Source: Chryseobacterium suipulveris
GTDB lineage: Bacteria > Bacteroidota > Bacteroidia > Flavobacteriales > Weeksellaceae
Assembly: GCF_022811685.1 (NCBI RefSeq)
Contig: NZ_CP094532.1
Location: forward strand, 1,327,501 to 1,391,500
Direction: 5' to 3'
Length of the DNA stretch: 64,000 nucleotides
Shown here piece after piece: positions 5,701-14,112 of this stretch; position 1 is the first letter of the stretch, and each line of letters begins with the position of its first letter. The notes beneath the pieces were generated by a model. It was not told the DNA's origin. It did not search any database and saw only the letters and a program-made list of their open reading frames with translations. Position numbers and translations under genes: made by a program.

Positions 5701-6801
5701 ATGGATATTGAATTGACGAACCCGCCCTTTCTTGATCCCGAAATATTTACCGTAACCGAAGGTGAACATAACGGCAGAGCCGTGTTGTGGATCTCTTTCA
5801 GCTACTCGAAAGACGCGGTTCAGGAAATCAAGCAGAAACTGCCCGAAGCGAAATGGTCGCAATCCAACAAGAAATGGTACCTCCAGAATTCCAATTCAAA
5901 CCGCATAAAGTTGGGACTTTCAGAAAGAACGGTAGGAAAGGAGGTCCTGTCGAAAATTCCCGAACACAATTTGCAGCCCTTTAACGATTTTGTAAACTGC
6001 TTGAAACTGAAAGCGTACAGCCAAAACACCATCCGTACCTACAGTATCGAGTTTGCGCAACTGCTGATCGCCATTAAGAACCATAACGTGCAGGATTTGA
6101 CCGAGGAGAAACTGAAAAGCTATTTCCTGTACTGCATCAACGAGCTGAAACTTTCTGAAAATTACCTCCACAGCAGAATCAACGCGATTAAGTTTTATTT
6201 TGAAAAAGTGCTGCACCGCCCGAAAATGTTTGTCGATATTCCGCGCCCGAAAAAACCGATTCTTCTGCCGAAAGCACTTAACGCTTCCGAAATCAAAAAG
6301 ATCATTAACAATACCGAAAACCTGAAACACCGGCTGATCATCAAACTTTGCTATGGAATGGGACTTCGGGTGAGCGAAATCGTGAAGCTCCGCGTTCAGG
6401 ATATCGACAGCAAGCAGATGAAGGTTTTGGTATCCTGCTCGAAAGGAAAAAAAGACCGCTACGTCAACCTTCCCGAAAGCATCCTGCTCGAACTTCGGGA
6501 ATATTACAGAATCTACCGCCCAGAGAATTTCCTTTTCGAGGGCAAAAACGGCGAGCAGTACGCGGTGAGAAGCGCACAGGCGGTTTTCAAAAAGGCGATG
6601 AAGAAATCGGGAATCAGAAAAACGGTGGGAATCCACAGTTTGCGCCACAGTTACGCCACCCATTTACTCGAAGCGGGAACCGACATTTCGCTGATTCAGA
6701 AACTTCTGGGACACAACAACATCAGCACAACGCTGGTTTACGCACAGGTCACCGACAAAAATATTTCAAAGGTCAAATCGCCGCTTGATGGAATAGAGTA
6801 G
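5701..6801 (+). CDS. Tyrosine recombinase, proposed integrase of the cassette array
   Basis: 366 residues from ATG 5701; a GTG one codon upstream is possible. Residues 1-90 are an extra N-terminal domain with a W-S-Q-S-N-K-K-W-Y motif near 52-60. Residues about 92-180 resemble the SAM-like core-binding domain. The catalytic domain has Arg223 (GLRVSE), a Lys near 248-250 (SKGKKDR), His312-x-x-Arg315 (HSLRHSYATHLLEAG), His338 (LLGHNN) and Tyr347. Only about 60 residues separate the Lys from the HxxR box, so the IntI-specific inserted helix is absent. The C-terminal SPLDGIE resembles the end of integron integrases. It is divergent from the array, next to attI. A XerC/D-like or transposon-type recombinase is the alternative reading. 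Confidence 0.85.
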   Translation: MDIELTNPPFLDPEIFTVTEGEHNGRAVLWISFSYSKDAVQEIKQKLPEAKWSQSNKKWYLQNSNSNRIKLGLSERTVGKEVLSKIPEHNLQPFNDFVNCLKLKAYSQNTIRTYSIEFAQLLIAIKNHNVQDLTEEKLKSYFLYCINELKLSENYLHSRINAIKFYFEKVLHRPKMFVDIPRPKKPILLPKALNASEIKKIINNTENLKHRLIIKLCYGMGLRVSEIVKLRVQDIDSKQMKVLVSCSKGKKDRYVNLPESILLELREYYRIYRPENFLFEGKNGEQYAVRSAQAVFKKAMKKSGIRKTVGIHSLRHSYATHLLEAGTDISLIQKLLGHNNISTTLVYAQVTDKNISKVKSPLDGIE

Positions 6802-6824
6802 TTGCAGTGGTGAAGTGGTAAAGT

Positions 6825-6856
6825 AGTTCAGTAGTTCAGTAGTTCAGTAGTTCAGT
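6825..6856. repeat. Tandem repeat, four perfect 8-bp units
   Basis: AGTTCAGT is repeated four times without change just after the recombinase stop codon, followed by more degenerate TTGCAGTGGTT copies to 6890. No gene is visible between 6802 and 7038. The stretch also contains a CCACCCCTCCAAAGGAGGG hairpin (6921-6939) and TTCGTATTTCGTAATTCG-type short reiterations. Confidence 0.8.
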
Positions 6857-7038
6857 GTTGCAGTGGTTGTTGCAATTGTTGCAGTGGTTCACTGAACCGT
6901 CACTTCGTCTTCGACGAGACCACCCCTCCAAAGGAGGGTAATTTTCAACTCCTAACTCTCCAACTCTTCCGACTTCGGTCCTCGGTCTTCGGACTCCAAC
7001 TCTTCGTTTTTCGTATTTCGTAATTCGTACTTTCGAAG

Positions 7039-8724
7039 CTATTCGACCCCCACCGAATCATCACCGCGTCCGTCTGCAACTGCGGTTAGGTTTCCAGCTT
7101 CGTCGATCACGATGATTTCGGTTCTTCCGATTTGTGGTCGGTAATTGCTTTTGTATCCTTTCTTTTCCAGTTCCTTCACCGTATTTTCGGGGAATCCTTT
7201 TTCGTAATCCACCGTTTCGGGAAGCCATTGGTGATGGAATTTCGGGGAATTTACGGCAAGATTTGGCGACAGTTTATAGTCAATGATATTCACAATCGAT
7301 TGATAAACCGAGGTCGGAATCGTAGTTCCGCCTGGAGTTCCCACGACAAGATAAGGTTTGTTGTTTTTCAATACGATGGTCGGTGTCATCGAACTCAGCA
7401 TTCTTTTACCGGGTTCGATTTTATTGGCTTCACCACCGACTGCGCCGAACATATTGGGAACACCGGGTTTGATCGAGAAGTCGTCCATTTCATTATTAAG
7501 GAAAAACCCAGCTCCAGAGACGACCACTTTGCTTCCGTACAGTCCGTTCAACGTAGTCGTAACTGCAACTGCATTTCCCTCTTTGTCGATAATTGAAATA
7601 TGCGTGGTTTCTGTGGATTCCTTTGTTGGTGGGGTGATTTTGCCCACTTCCGAACTTGGCGTCGCTTTATTTGGGTTAAAGGATATCCAGCGGTTTTTGA
7701 GGTAGTCGTCGGAAATCAGCATTTCGGTTTTGTCATTAATAAAAGCAGGATCACCCATAAATTCTGCGCGGTCGGCAAAAGCGCGCCGTTCTGCTTCCAC
7801 CATAATCTGTACTGCTTCAGGAGAATTGTGCTGGAAATTTTGTAGGTTTTCAAAAGAGGACATTTTCAGCATTTGTGCCAAAAGTATTCCACCACTTGAA
7901 GGAAGCGGCATCGAAACAATTTCGTTTCCTTTATAATTAAAGGTGAGCGGTTTTCGCTCTGCAACTTTATAGTTTTTAAGGTCGTTCTTGGTGATGATTC
8001 CGTTTCCGCGTTTCATTTCGGCAACAATGAAGTCGGCGGTTTTCCCTTCGTAGAAACCTTTCAGTCCATCGGTTTGGATTCTTCTTAAAGTTTCTGCCAA
8101 TTCCTTTTGGATGAGAAGGTCTCCCGCTTTCCAACCCTGTTCTTTATTGAAAACGGTTTTGGTGAAATTATTTTTCGCGAACTCTTTTTGAAGCGAATTC
8201 AGCAATGCCGCTTCTTTTTCGGTAATGGCAAATCCCTGTTCAGCCAAATCGATCGCGGGCTGAATCAGTTGCTGCATCGGGAGTTTGCAATGTTTTAAAG
8301 TTGCATAAAATCCCGCGACAGAACCAGGAATTCCTACCGCCAATCTTCCGTTTTGGGAAAGGTCGGTGTTGGCTTTTCCGCTTTTGTCGAGGTACATATT
8401 GGGCGAAGATTTTTCGGGTGCCGTTTCTCGATAGTCCAAGGTGAATTTTTCGCCGTTATTTTTCACGCCTACCAAAAATCCACCGCCGCCGATATTTCCA
8501 GCTTGTGGATAAACGACCGCCAAAGCATATTGGGTTGCAACCGCTGCATCAAAAGCATTCCCGCCCATTTTCAGAATCTTTGTACCCGCTTCACTTGCGA
8601 GCGGATGTGCGGAAACAACCAAACCTTTATCCTTGGTTCGGATTTCTTTGACGATATTGATATCGGTAAACTGAGCCGAAATGGTTTGTGAAACCAAAAG
8701 CAGCAATAGCAGGAATTTTTTCAT
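7039..8724 (-). CDS. ggt: Gamma-glutamyltransferase
   Basis: 561 residues, the usual length for the precursor of this periplasmic enzyme, which hydrolyses or transfers the gamma-glutamyl group of glutathione and related compounds. A signal peptide is evident (MKKFLLLLLLVSQTISAQF). The precursor self-cleaves before Thr at about residue 373 (TTHISIIDKEGNAVAVTTTLN), giving large and small subunits, and the SSMTPTI and PGGTTIPT substrate motifs follow at about 444 and 463. The N-terminal half contains the GGNAFDAAVA and GNIGGGGF motifs. It stands alone, facing the recombinase, with the GAF gene 24 bp upstream on the same strand. Confidence 0.93.
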   Translation of the reverse strand: MKKFLLLLLLVSQTISAQFTDINIVKEIRTKDKGLVVSAHPLASEAGTKILKMGGNAFDAAVATQYALAVVYPQAGNIGGGGFLVGVKNNGEKFTLDYRETAPEKSSPNMYLDKSGKANTDLSQNGRLAVGIPGSVAGFYATLKHCKLPMQQLIQPAIDLAEQGFAITEKEAALLNSLQKEFAKNNFTKTVFNKEQGWKAGDLLIQKELAETLRRIQTDGLKGFYEGKTADFIVAEMKRGNGIITKNDLKNYKVAERKPLTFNYKGNEIVSMPLPSSGGILLAQMLKMSSFENLQNFQHNSPEAVQIMVEAERRAFADRAEFMGDPAFINDKTEMLISDDYLKNRWISFNPNKATPSSEVGKITPPTKESTETTHISIIDKEGNAVAVTTTLNGLYGSKVVVSGAGFFLNNEMDDFSIKPGVPNMFGAVGGEANKIEPGKRMLSSMTPTIVLKNNKPYLVVGTPGGTTIPTSVYQSIVNIIDYKLSPNLAVNSPKFHHQWLPETVDYEKGFPENTVKELEKKGYKSNYRPQIGRTEIIVIDEAGNLTAVADGRGDDSVGVE

Positions 8725-8748
8725 CTCAAAAGATTTTCAGCGATGACT

Positions 8749-9198
8749 TTATAGAATCTCCGAAACTTCTTTGCAGAGCCATTCGAGCATTTCGCGATCG
8801 TCATCGGTAAACGGATCTACGGAATGCGAGTCGATATCGATCTGTCCGATATTTTCACCGTTCTTGAAAATAGGGACCACGATTTCCGCTTTGGTGTCGA
8901 TGGAGCAGGAGAGGTAGTTGTCCTGAAGATGCACATCGGGAACCACAAATGTTTCACCGGAAACCGCGACCTGTCCGCAAATGCCTTTACCAAAAGGAAT
9001 GATTTTGTGGTCGGTTTCTGCACCAACATAAGGTCCGAGAATCAGCTCGTCTTTATCGCCGTTCTTAAAGTAGAATCCCGTCCAATTGAAGTGCGGGATT
9101 TCCTGATCGAGAAGGTGGCAGATTTTCTGCAGTTTGTCCTCCGTATGATGTTTCGGACTTTCCAAAATCGAGGAAAGCCGTTTTTTGATTTCTGACAT
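8749..9198 (-). CDS. msrC: GAF-domain free methionine-(R)-sulfoxide reductase
   Basis: 149 residues, a single GAF domain. Members of this family reduce free methionine-R-sulfoxide in the cytoplasm using thioredoxin. The motif F-G-K-G-I-C-G-Q-V-A places Cys74, and N-Y-L-S-C-S-I-D-T-K-A-E-I-V-V-P places Cys98. These match in spacing the two key cysteines near 94 and 118 of the E. coli enzyme. The first cysteine of that enzyme (84) is not seen, as in many homologues. W-T-G-F-Y at 39-43 is also typical. It lies 24 bp upstream of ggt on the same strand, so the two may be co-transcribed, which fits a redox and glutathione theme. Confidence 0.85.
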   Translation of the reverse strand: MSEIKKRLSSILESPKHHTEDKLQKICHLLDQEIPHFNWTGFYFKNGDKDELILGPYVGAETDHKIIPFGKGICGQVAVSGETFVVPDVHLQDNYLSCSIDTKAEIVVPIFKNGENIGQIDIDSHSVDPFTDDDREMLEWLCKEVSEIL

Positions 9199-9235
9199 TT
9201 TTCTTTTTTTTGAGAGTTTGTCTAATTTTTTTTAA

Positions 9236-9285
9236 TAAACCTAAATTTGCTCCCTTTAGGGACGGGGTAACCAAATTTAGGTTTA
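9236..9285. repeat. 50-bp palindromic repeat, copy 1
   Basis: TAAACCTAAATTTG and its reverse complement bracket a CCCTTTAGGGACGGGG core. A near-identical copy in the opposite orientation lies at 60748-60797. It may act as a transcription terminator or be a dispersed REP-like element. The remaining sequence to 9362 shows a shorter related fragment (TTTTTAGGGTCGGGGTAA, 9302-9319). Confidence 0.75.
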
Positions 9286-9362
9286 TGTATGATGAACGAA
9301 ATTTTTAGGGTCGGGGTAAAGAAAATTTCCGGTTTTTTTTCTGAATAAAATCTAAACAGGAT

Positions 9363-10793
9363 TTAAGAAAATTCTTTTAGCTTAACTTCTTCCTTGTAGC
9401 CGAACATTCCGCGTTCCTTAATCATATCGGCAACGCCTTCCGGAAGCTGCGTTTCCCAACCTTTTTCGTGGTTGGCGATTTTGTTGAGGATTTCCCGAGA
9501 ATAGATTTCGGAGTAGTCGGGATTGTAATTTTTAATGTCAACAATCCTTTTGTTCAGCTTGAAATATTTGTAGAGTTCCTTCAGGTTGTCGTGTACTTTC
9601 AGGTTGTTGGAAGTAAGGAGTTCGTGCGTTTCAGGGTCTTTGTAGGGGTAAAGATATACGCGCATGTCTTTTCTGAAAAACTTTCCGAAAGCTTCCAGGA
9701 TTCCACCCGAAAGATTTTTGTAATAATTTTCGTCGAAAACGTCGAGCAGGTTGTTCACGCCCATTCCGACACCGATTTTTCCATTGGTATAACCCGCGAA
9801 ATAATCGATCAATCGGTAATACTCCGAGAAGTTGGAGATGATTACGGTATATCCCAATTTCGCCAGAACATCGACTCTGTCGAGAAAATCCCGCTCGTCA
9901 ATATCGCCGGATGCCCTCAAATTAGAAATGGTGATTTCAAACAGAACTTCGGTGTCTTCATCGGTACATTCCCAATCTTTCTTGAATATTTCGAGCCCTT
10001 TTTCAAACATATCGATATTCACCAAAGTCACCGGACGGAAACTTCCGCGAATCGCAAAAATATTCTGCTTGTAAAGAATGTCAGCAGGAAGCATATTGTT
10101 GCCTTCGGAATTGAAGATTACCGCGTCGGTCATTCCGTTTTTCACCAGCTGCAAACTCATCAGTCGGTTGTCAACATAGGCAAAATCAGGACCGCTGAAA
10201 TCCACCATATCGATTTCGACATTGTCGGTAGAAATATAATCGTAGAGTGAATTGAGCAGCAACCTTGGATTATCAGAATAATTAAAGGCACCATAAATAA
10301 GATTTACACCCAAATTTCCCAATGTTTCCTGCTGAAGCGTGGCATCGTTTTCGTTAAATTTCACGTGAAGAACGATCTCGTTATAGTCTTCATTCGGATC
10401 AAGCTGAAAACGCAGTCCAACCCAACCGTGTCCTTTCATGGTCTTGTCAAAATTAATGGTCGTTACGGTATTGGCGTAGGAAAAGAATTTCTTTTCCGGC
10501 ATTGCCTCCCTCGAAAGCCGCTCCTCGATGAGCGCAACTTCATAGCGAAGCATCTTTCTTAAACGGTTTTGGGTAACGTATCGATTTTTGGGCTCTTTAC
10601 CGTAAATCGCATCGCTGAATTCTTTATCATAAGCCGACATTGCCTTTGCAATGGTTTTGGAAGCGCCGCCTGCTCTGAAGAAATGGCGAACGGTTTCCTG
10701 GCCGGCTCCAATTTCGGCAAAAGTTCCGTAGATATTGGCATCTAAATTAATGGCTAAAGCTTTCTGCTTTGGTGTTAACTTTTGATTAATCAC
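9363..10793 (-). CDS. Conserved Bacteroidota protein of unknown function
   Basis: 476 residues, soluble, with no signal peptide or membrane segment. I recognise it as a protein widely conserved in flavobacteria, beginning with a K-Q-K-A-L-A-I-N-L-D segment then IYGTFAEIGAGQETVRHFFRAGGASKTIA (about 22-50), and containing FSGPDFAYVDNRLMSLQLVKNGMTDAV (about 200-226) and RGSFRPVTLVNIDM (about 249-262). Database names for homologues are inconsistent and I do not trust any of them. The start (ATG 10793) is followed immediately by the conserved opening. It is transcribed away from the metallo-hydrolase at 10845, with 51 bp between the two starts. Confidence 0.8.
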   Translation of the reverse strand: MINQKLTPKQKALAINLDANIYGTFAEIGAGQETVRHFFRAGGASKTIAKAMSAYDKEFSDAIYGKEPKNRYVTQNRLRKMLRYEVALIEERLSREAMPEKKFFSYANTVTTINFDKTMKGHGWVGLRFQLDPNEDYNEIVLHVKFNENDATLQQETLGNLGVNLIYGAFNYSDNPRLLLNSLYDYISTDNVEIDMVDFSGPDFAYVDNRLMSLQLVKNGMTDAVIFNSEGNNMLPADILYKQNIFAIRGSFRPVTLVNIDMFEKGLEIFKKDWECTDEDTEVLFEITISNLRASGDIDERDFLDRVDVLAKLGYTVIISNFSEYYRLIDYFAGYTNGKIGVGMGVNNLLDVFDENYYKNLSGGILEAFGKFFRKDMRVYLYPYKDPETHELLTSNNLKVHDNLKELYKYFKLNKRIVDIKNYNPDYSEIYSREILNKIANHEKGWETQLPEGVADMIKERGMFGYKEEVKLKEFS

Positions 10794-10844
10794 TTGAAAA
10801 TTTAATTTTCCGTAAATTTACAAAATAAAAGCGACCTCAAAAGA

Positions 10845-11609
10845 ATGAAGTTGAAATTTTTTGGAACCGGGACATCACAGGGAATTCCCGTGATTGGCTG
10901 TGATTGCGAGGTGTGTACTTCGCAAAACAGTAAGGACAGAAGATTCCGTTCGTCGGCAATCATCACCACCGAAACAGGAAAAAAAATCCTCATCGACTGC
11001 GGCCCAGATTTTCGGATGCAGATGCTCGAAAACCATGAAGACCATATCGACGCCGTTCTCATTACCCACGAACACAACGACCACGTCATCGGACTCGACG
11101 ATATGCGTCCGCTGATTTTCAAGAATCAGAAACCCATTTCAATTTACTGTATGAAAAGGGTGGGGAGAGAAATCGTGTCGCGCTTTCCCTATGCTTTCGC
11201 TGATGTGAAATATCCCGGTGCTCCTTCGTTTGATCTGCATGAAATCTCGGAACCGTTCAAACTGTTTGATGCAGAAGTAATTCCTGTTGAAGTGGCGCAT
11301 TTCAATACCTCGATTTATGGTTTTAAATTCAAAAAGCTCGCATATATAACGGATGCGAGTTCTATTTCTGAAACCGAAAAAGAGAAGTTGAAAGCCCTGG
11401 ATTATCTCATCCTGAACTGCATCAGGAAAGTGGAACCGCATCCTGCACATTTCATTCTCCCGCAAATTCTTGAACTCAATGAAGAGCTGAAACCGAAGCA
11501 CCTTTATCTCACCCATATTTCCCACCATCTTGGGCTTCACAACGAAACGGAACGCGAACTTCCTGATAATGTACACCTTGCTTTTGACGGTTTGGAGCTG
11601 GAGTTCTAA
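10845..11609 (+). CDS. Metallo-beta-lactamase-fold hydrolase, PhnP/RNase Z-like
   Basis: 254 residues. It opens with the KFFGTGTSQGIPVIGCDCEVC motif typical of PhnP-like phosphodiesterases, where the cysteines (19, 21, 24) can bind a structural zinc. The metal site is complete: THEHNDH (His75, His77, Asp79, His80), His170-type EVAHFNT, YITDAS with the bridging Asp, and a C-terminal LTHISHH. Such enzymes hydrolyse cyclic or di-ester phosphates. The natural substrate here is unknown. It is upstream of, and co-oriented with, tRNA-Leu. Confidence 0.85.
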   Translation: MKLKFFGTGTSQGIPVIGCDCEVCTSQNSKDRRFRSSAIITTETGKKILIDCGPDFRMQMLENHEDHIDAVLITHEHNDHVIGLDDMRPLIFKNQKPISIYCMKRVGREIVSRFPYAFADVKYPGAPSFDLHEISEPFKLFDAEVIPVEVAHFNTSIYGFKFKKLAYITDASSISETEKEKLKALDYLILNCIRKVEPHPAHFILPQILELNEELKPKHLYLTHISHHLGLHNETERELPDNVHLAFDGLELEF

Positions 11610-11656
11610 AATTGTGATTTTTCAGAAAAATATTTTTCAGGTATCAAAATTAATTC

Positions 11657-11664
11657 TATATTTG
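11657..11664 (+). promoter_or_regulatory. Promoter -7 box of tRNA-Leu
   Basis: TATATTTG matches TAnnTTTG and lies 13 bp before the first base of the mature tRNA, a normal leader length. Confidence 0.55.
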
Positions 11665-11677
11665 CACACCAATTTAA

Positions 11678-11759
11678 GCCCAGGTGGCGGAATTGGTAGA
11701 CGCGCTAGACTCAAACTCTAGTATCGAAAGATGTACCGGTTCGATTCCGGTCCTGGGTA
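11678..11759 (+). tRNA. tRNA-Leu (anticodon CAA)
   Basis: 82 nt to the discriminator A. The acceptor GCCCAGG pairs with CCTGGGT, with the G1:U72 pair also found in E. coli tRNA-Leu. The anticodon stem CTAGA/TCTAG encloses loop CTCAAAC, giving CAA, which reads UUG. A short variable arm (TATCGAAAGATGTA) identifies it as class II, and GGTTCGATTCC is the T loop. CCA is not encoded. Confidence 0.96.
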
Positions 11760-11761
11760 CA

Positions 11762-11792
11762 AATCCTCTGATTTTTGTCAGAGGATTTTTTT
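11762..11792 (+). terminator. Rho-independent terminator after tRNA-Leu
   Basis: AATCCTCTGA and TCAGAGGATT form a perfect 10-bp stem around TTTTTG, followed by a T run. Confidence 0.85.
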
Positions 11793-12091
11793 GTTTGAAA
11801 AACTGTATGTCGCTCTGAATTTTACATCTGTCAAAAACACCGATATTTACGATAATACTCATTTATTTCGATTAACAACCGCACTTTTCTATGATTTCTG
11901 TCATTGTTTGTTAATCAGCTGTTTAAAACTTTTTTTAACATTATTTAACGATGTTTCTCTTTTCTTAATATTTGATTAATACAATAGCTGTTTAATTAAA
12001 TAAAATTTAAACATATAGTTTTTTTATTTTTGTAATGATAATTATTTTCAAAAAAGAGATATATATCATGATTAAAAATGTGTAAAAATTG
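11793..12091. other. AT-rich non-coding spacer
   Basis: About 300 bp with no convincing frame on either strand. It shows several TTTG/TAnnTTTG-like words (for example TATTTTTG near 12027) but no second well-spaced promoter, and no stable RNA structure that I can recognise. Confidence 0.5.
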
Positions 12092-12121
12092 TTGATTTAA
12101 CAAAATAGAGTGTTACCTTTG
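12092..12121 (+). promoter_or_regulatory. Promoter of the YceI/porin pair
   Basis: TTG (12092-12094) and TACCTTTG (12114-12121) are separated by 19 bp, the preferred spacing for the Bacteroidota housekeeping sigma factor. The start codon of the YceI gene follows 33 bp later. Confidence 0.7.
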
Positions 12122-12154
12122 TATCAGAAAAAGAAACAATATTAATTAGAAGCA

Positions 12155-12688
12155 ATGAAGAAGCTTGTGGATTTTAAAATGATGTTGATGGCATTCGGTC
12201 TTTTTGCCGGAATGGTTTCTGCACAAAAAATCAGCAGCTCCAATGTAAAGACTACCCTTGAAGGAAGTTCCACGCTACAGGATTGGAAAATGACTTCCAC
12301 TACTGGGACTTTTTCAGGAACCGTTTCCGGAAAAACGATTAAAGAGGTGAAATACCAGATGGCCGCAAAAACCCTCAAAGGAAGCAGCGCCACAATGGAC
12401 GACAACGCTTATAAATCAATGAAGGCAGATCAGTTTCCAGACATTTCGTTCACCGCAACTGCAGTAAATATTGGAAAAGGAAAAATAACCGGTAAGTTGA
12501 CGATTACCAACGTAACCAAGACGGTAACCTTCCCAATCAATGTGACGAAAACAGGAAACTCCTATACCATCAACGCGACGAATAAGATCAGACTTTCTGA
12601 CTACGGCGTAACCGCTCCCGCATTTATGATGAACAGCGTGAAAACAGGAAACGACGTGACGATCACAGTGAATATAACAGCTAAATAG
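12155..12688 (+). CDS. YceI-family exported protein
   Basis: 177 residues with a signal peptide ending at VSAQ (about residue 24). The mature part is the YceI lipocalin-like barrel: STLQDWKMTSTTGTF near the N-terminus, SMKADQFPDISFTAT in the middle and K-L-T-I-T-N-V-T-K-T-V-T-F-P-I near 120. YceI proteins bind isoprenoid-type lipids in the periplasm, and the ligand here is unknown. It is 27 bp upstream of the barrel protein at 12716 and probably in the same transcript. It is the first of four YceI-type genes in this window. Confidence 0.88.
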   Translation: MKKLVDFKMMLMAFGLFAGMVSAQKISSSNVKTTLEGSSTLQDWKMTSTTGTFSGTVSGKTIKEVKYQMAAKTLKGSSATMDDNAYKSMKADQFPDISFTATAVNIGKGKITGKLTITNVTKTVTFPINVTKTGNSYTINATNKIRLSDYGVTAPAFMMNSVKTGNDVTITVNITAK

Positions 12689-12715
12689 AAAATAAACAAT
12701 TAAAATTTTGAAAAT

Positions 12716-14053
12716 ATGAAAACTATGTTAATGAGAGCTTCAATGCTTGCAGTGCTTTTCTCAGGAGTGAACCTTATGTACGCTCAAGAAGATGCGACAA
12801 CATCAATGAGAGATTACCTTGCTCCAGAAAAAACAACAAGAAATGTATTTGAAGATCCAAAAATCGCTTCACCTGAATACGACGGTATCAAAGTAGTGGT
12901 AGGAGGTGACTTCGCACTACAGTTCCAAGGTCTTGACCACTGGACTGAAAACAAAAATCTAGGGGTAGTAACAGGAACAACACAACCTAATTACCTTGTA
13001 GATATGGGTAATGACTTCAACCTTCCTACTGCGAACCTCGACGTGAACGCTTACTTGGCAAAAGGTGTGAAAATGCACTTGAGAACTTACCTTTCTGCTC
13101 GTCACCACAACGAAGCTTGGGTAAAAGGTGGTTACATCCAAATCGATGATCTGGATTTCATCAAACCAGGATTCATGGGCGACATCATGAAACACGCAAG
13201 AGTGAAAGTAGGTATGGACGAAATCAACTACGGTGATGCCCACTTCAGAAGAACAGACAACGCGAGAGCAATTACCAACCCGTTCGTAGGAAACTACATC
13301 ATGGACAGCTTTACAACTGAAGCTTTCGGTGAGGTGTACGGATTCTATAACAACTTCTTCGGTATGGTCGGAGTTTCCAACGGTAAGCTGAACCAAACCG
13401 CAGTGAAAGGAACCAACTGGAACTCTCCTTCAGTATATGCTAAAGCAGGTTTCGACAAACAGATCAATTCTGACCTTAGAGTAAGACTAACCGGATCATT
13501 CCTTCAAACCAACGGATGGAACACAGGTAGCTACTTATACAGTGCGGACAGAGGTGGATCAAGATACTATTATGTACTTTTAACTGCTAATGATCCTATG
13601 GGAACTTCCAGCCAGTCAACTGGTAGATTCAACCCTGGATTCAGAAAAATGCAGGCGTTCCAAGTGAACCCATTTGTGAAATACAACGGACTTGAATTCT
13701 TCGGAGTTTATGAATATGTAACAGGACAAAAAACTTTAACCGCTCCTAAAGGTAGAGGTAGCTATACTCAACTCGGTGCAGAGCTTCTTTACAGATTCGG
13801 TGGAAAAGAACAGTTCTACGTAGGTGGACGTTACAACACTGTAAGTGGTAAAGATGATGCAGATGGCGCAACTCTTGAAAGAAAAATCGACAGATACAAT
13901 CTTGGAGGTGGTTGGTTTATGACCAGAAATGTACTTGCAAAAGTGGAATATGTGAACCAACAGTACAACAACAGCGCAGTATGGGGTGCAACTAGCGCGC
14001 TGCAAGGCGGTAAATTCAATGGAGTAATGGTTGAAGCGACCATAGGTTTCTAA
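12716..14053 (+). CDS. Outer-membrane porin-like beta-barrel protein
   Basis: 445 residues with a signal peptide ending near MYAQ (about 23). The mature protein alternates aromatic and polar residues throughout, typical of amphipathic beta strands (for example VKMHLRTYLSARHH and EFFGVYEYVTGQK), and ends in Phe (MVEATIGF), the usual outer-membrane barrel signal. Length and pattern suggest a 16-18-strand channel. The ligand is unknown. It sits between two YceI-type genes. Codon use is smooth and biased, hinting at high expression. Confidence 0.8.
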   Translation: MKTMLMRASMLAVLFSGVNLMYAQEDATTSMRDYLAPEKTTRNVFEDPKIASPEYDGIKVVVGGDFALQFQGLDHWTENKNLGVVTGTTQPNYLVDMGNDFNLPTANLDVNAYLAKGVKMHLRTYLSARHHNEAWVKGGYIQIDDLDFIKPGFMGDIMKHARVKVGMDEINYGDAHFRRTDNARAITNPFVGNYIMDSFTTEAFGEVYGFYNNFFGMVGVSNGKLNQTAVKGTNWNSPSVYAKAGFDKQINSDLRVRLTGSFLQTNGWNTGSYLYSADRGGSRYYYVLLTANDPMGTSSQSTGRFNPGFRKMQAFQVNPFVKYNGLEFFGVYEYVTGQKTLTAPKGRGSYTQLGAELLYRFGGKEQFYVGGRYNTVSGKDDADGATLERKIDRYNLGGGWFMTRNVLAKVEYVNQQYNNSAVWGATSALQGGKFNGVMVEATIGF

Positions 14054-14071
14054 TTTTTAATATTTCTTTTG

Positions 14072-14100
14072 AAAGGGGGATTGCTTTTCAATCCCCTTTT
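14072..14100 (+). terminator. Terminator after the porin-like gene
   Basis: AAAGGGGGATTG pairs with CAATCCCCTTTT, with the T run forming the tail. The next gene begins 13 bp downstream, so that gene may be read only through partial read-through. Confidence 0.75.
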
Positions 14101-14112
14101 CTATCTAAGCTC

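Larger units (their letters stand above)
1..6801. mobile_element. Integron-like cassette array with its tyrosine recombinase
   Basis: Seven related palindromic sites (attC1-attC7, at 5086, 4468, 3789, 2868, 1839, 1169 and 501) punctuate the first 5.5 kb, followed by an attI-like half site at 5555-5570 and a divergent tyrosine recombinase at 5701-6801. Each inter-site block begins with bases complementary to the start of the palindrome that ends it, as in integron cassettes. Cassettes numbered from attI are 5093-5562, 4476-5092, 3797-4475, 2876-3796, 1847-2875, 1176-1846, 508-1175 and <1-507. Recognised genes read away from the recombinase. The array continues beyond the left edge. The cassette DNA is clearly more AT-rich than the recombinase and the chromosome to its right. 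Confidence 0.85.

Noticed and set aside
5920..6663. 247-codon frame antisense to the recombinase
   Set aside because: It is a shadow of a well-conserved tyrosine recombinase with all catalytic residues.
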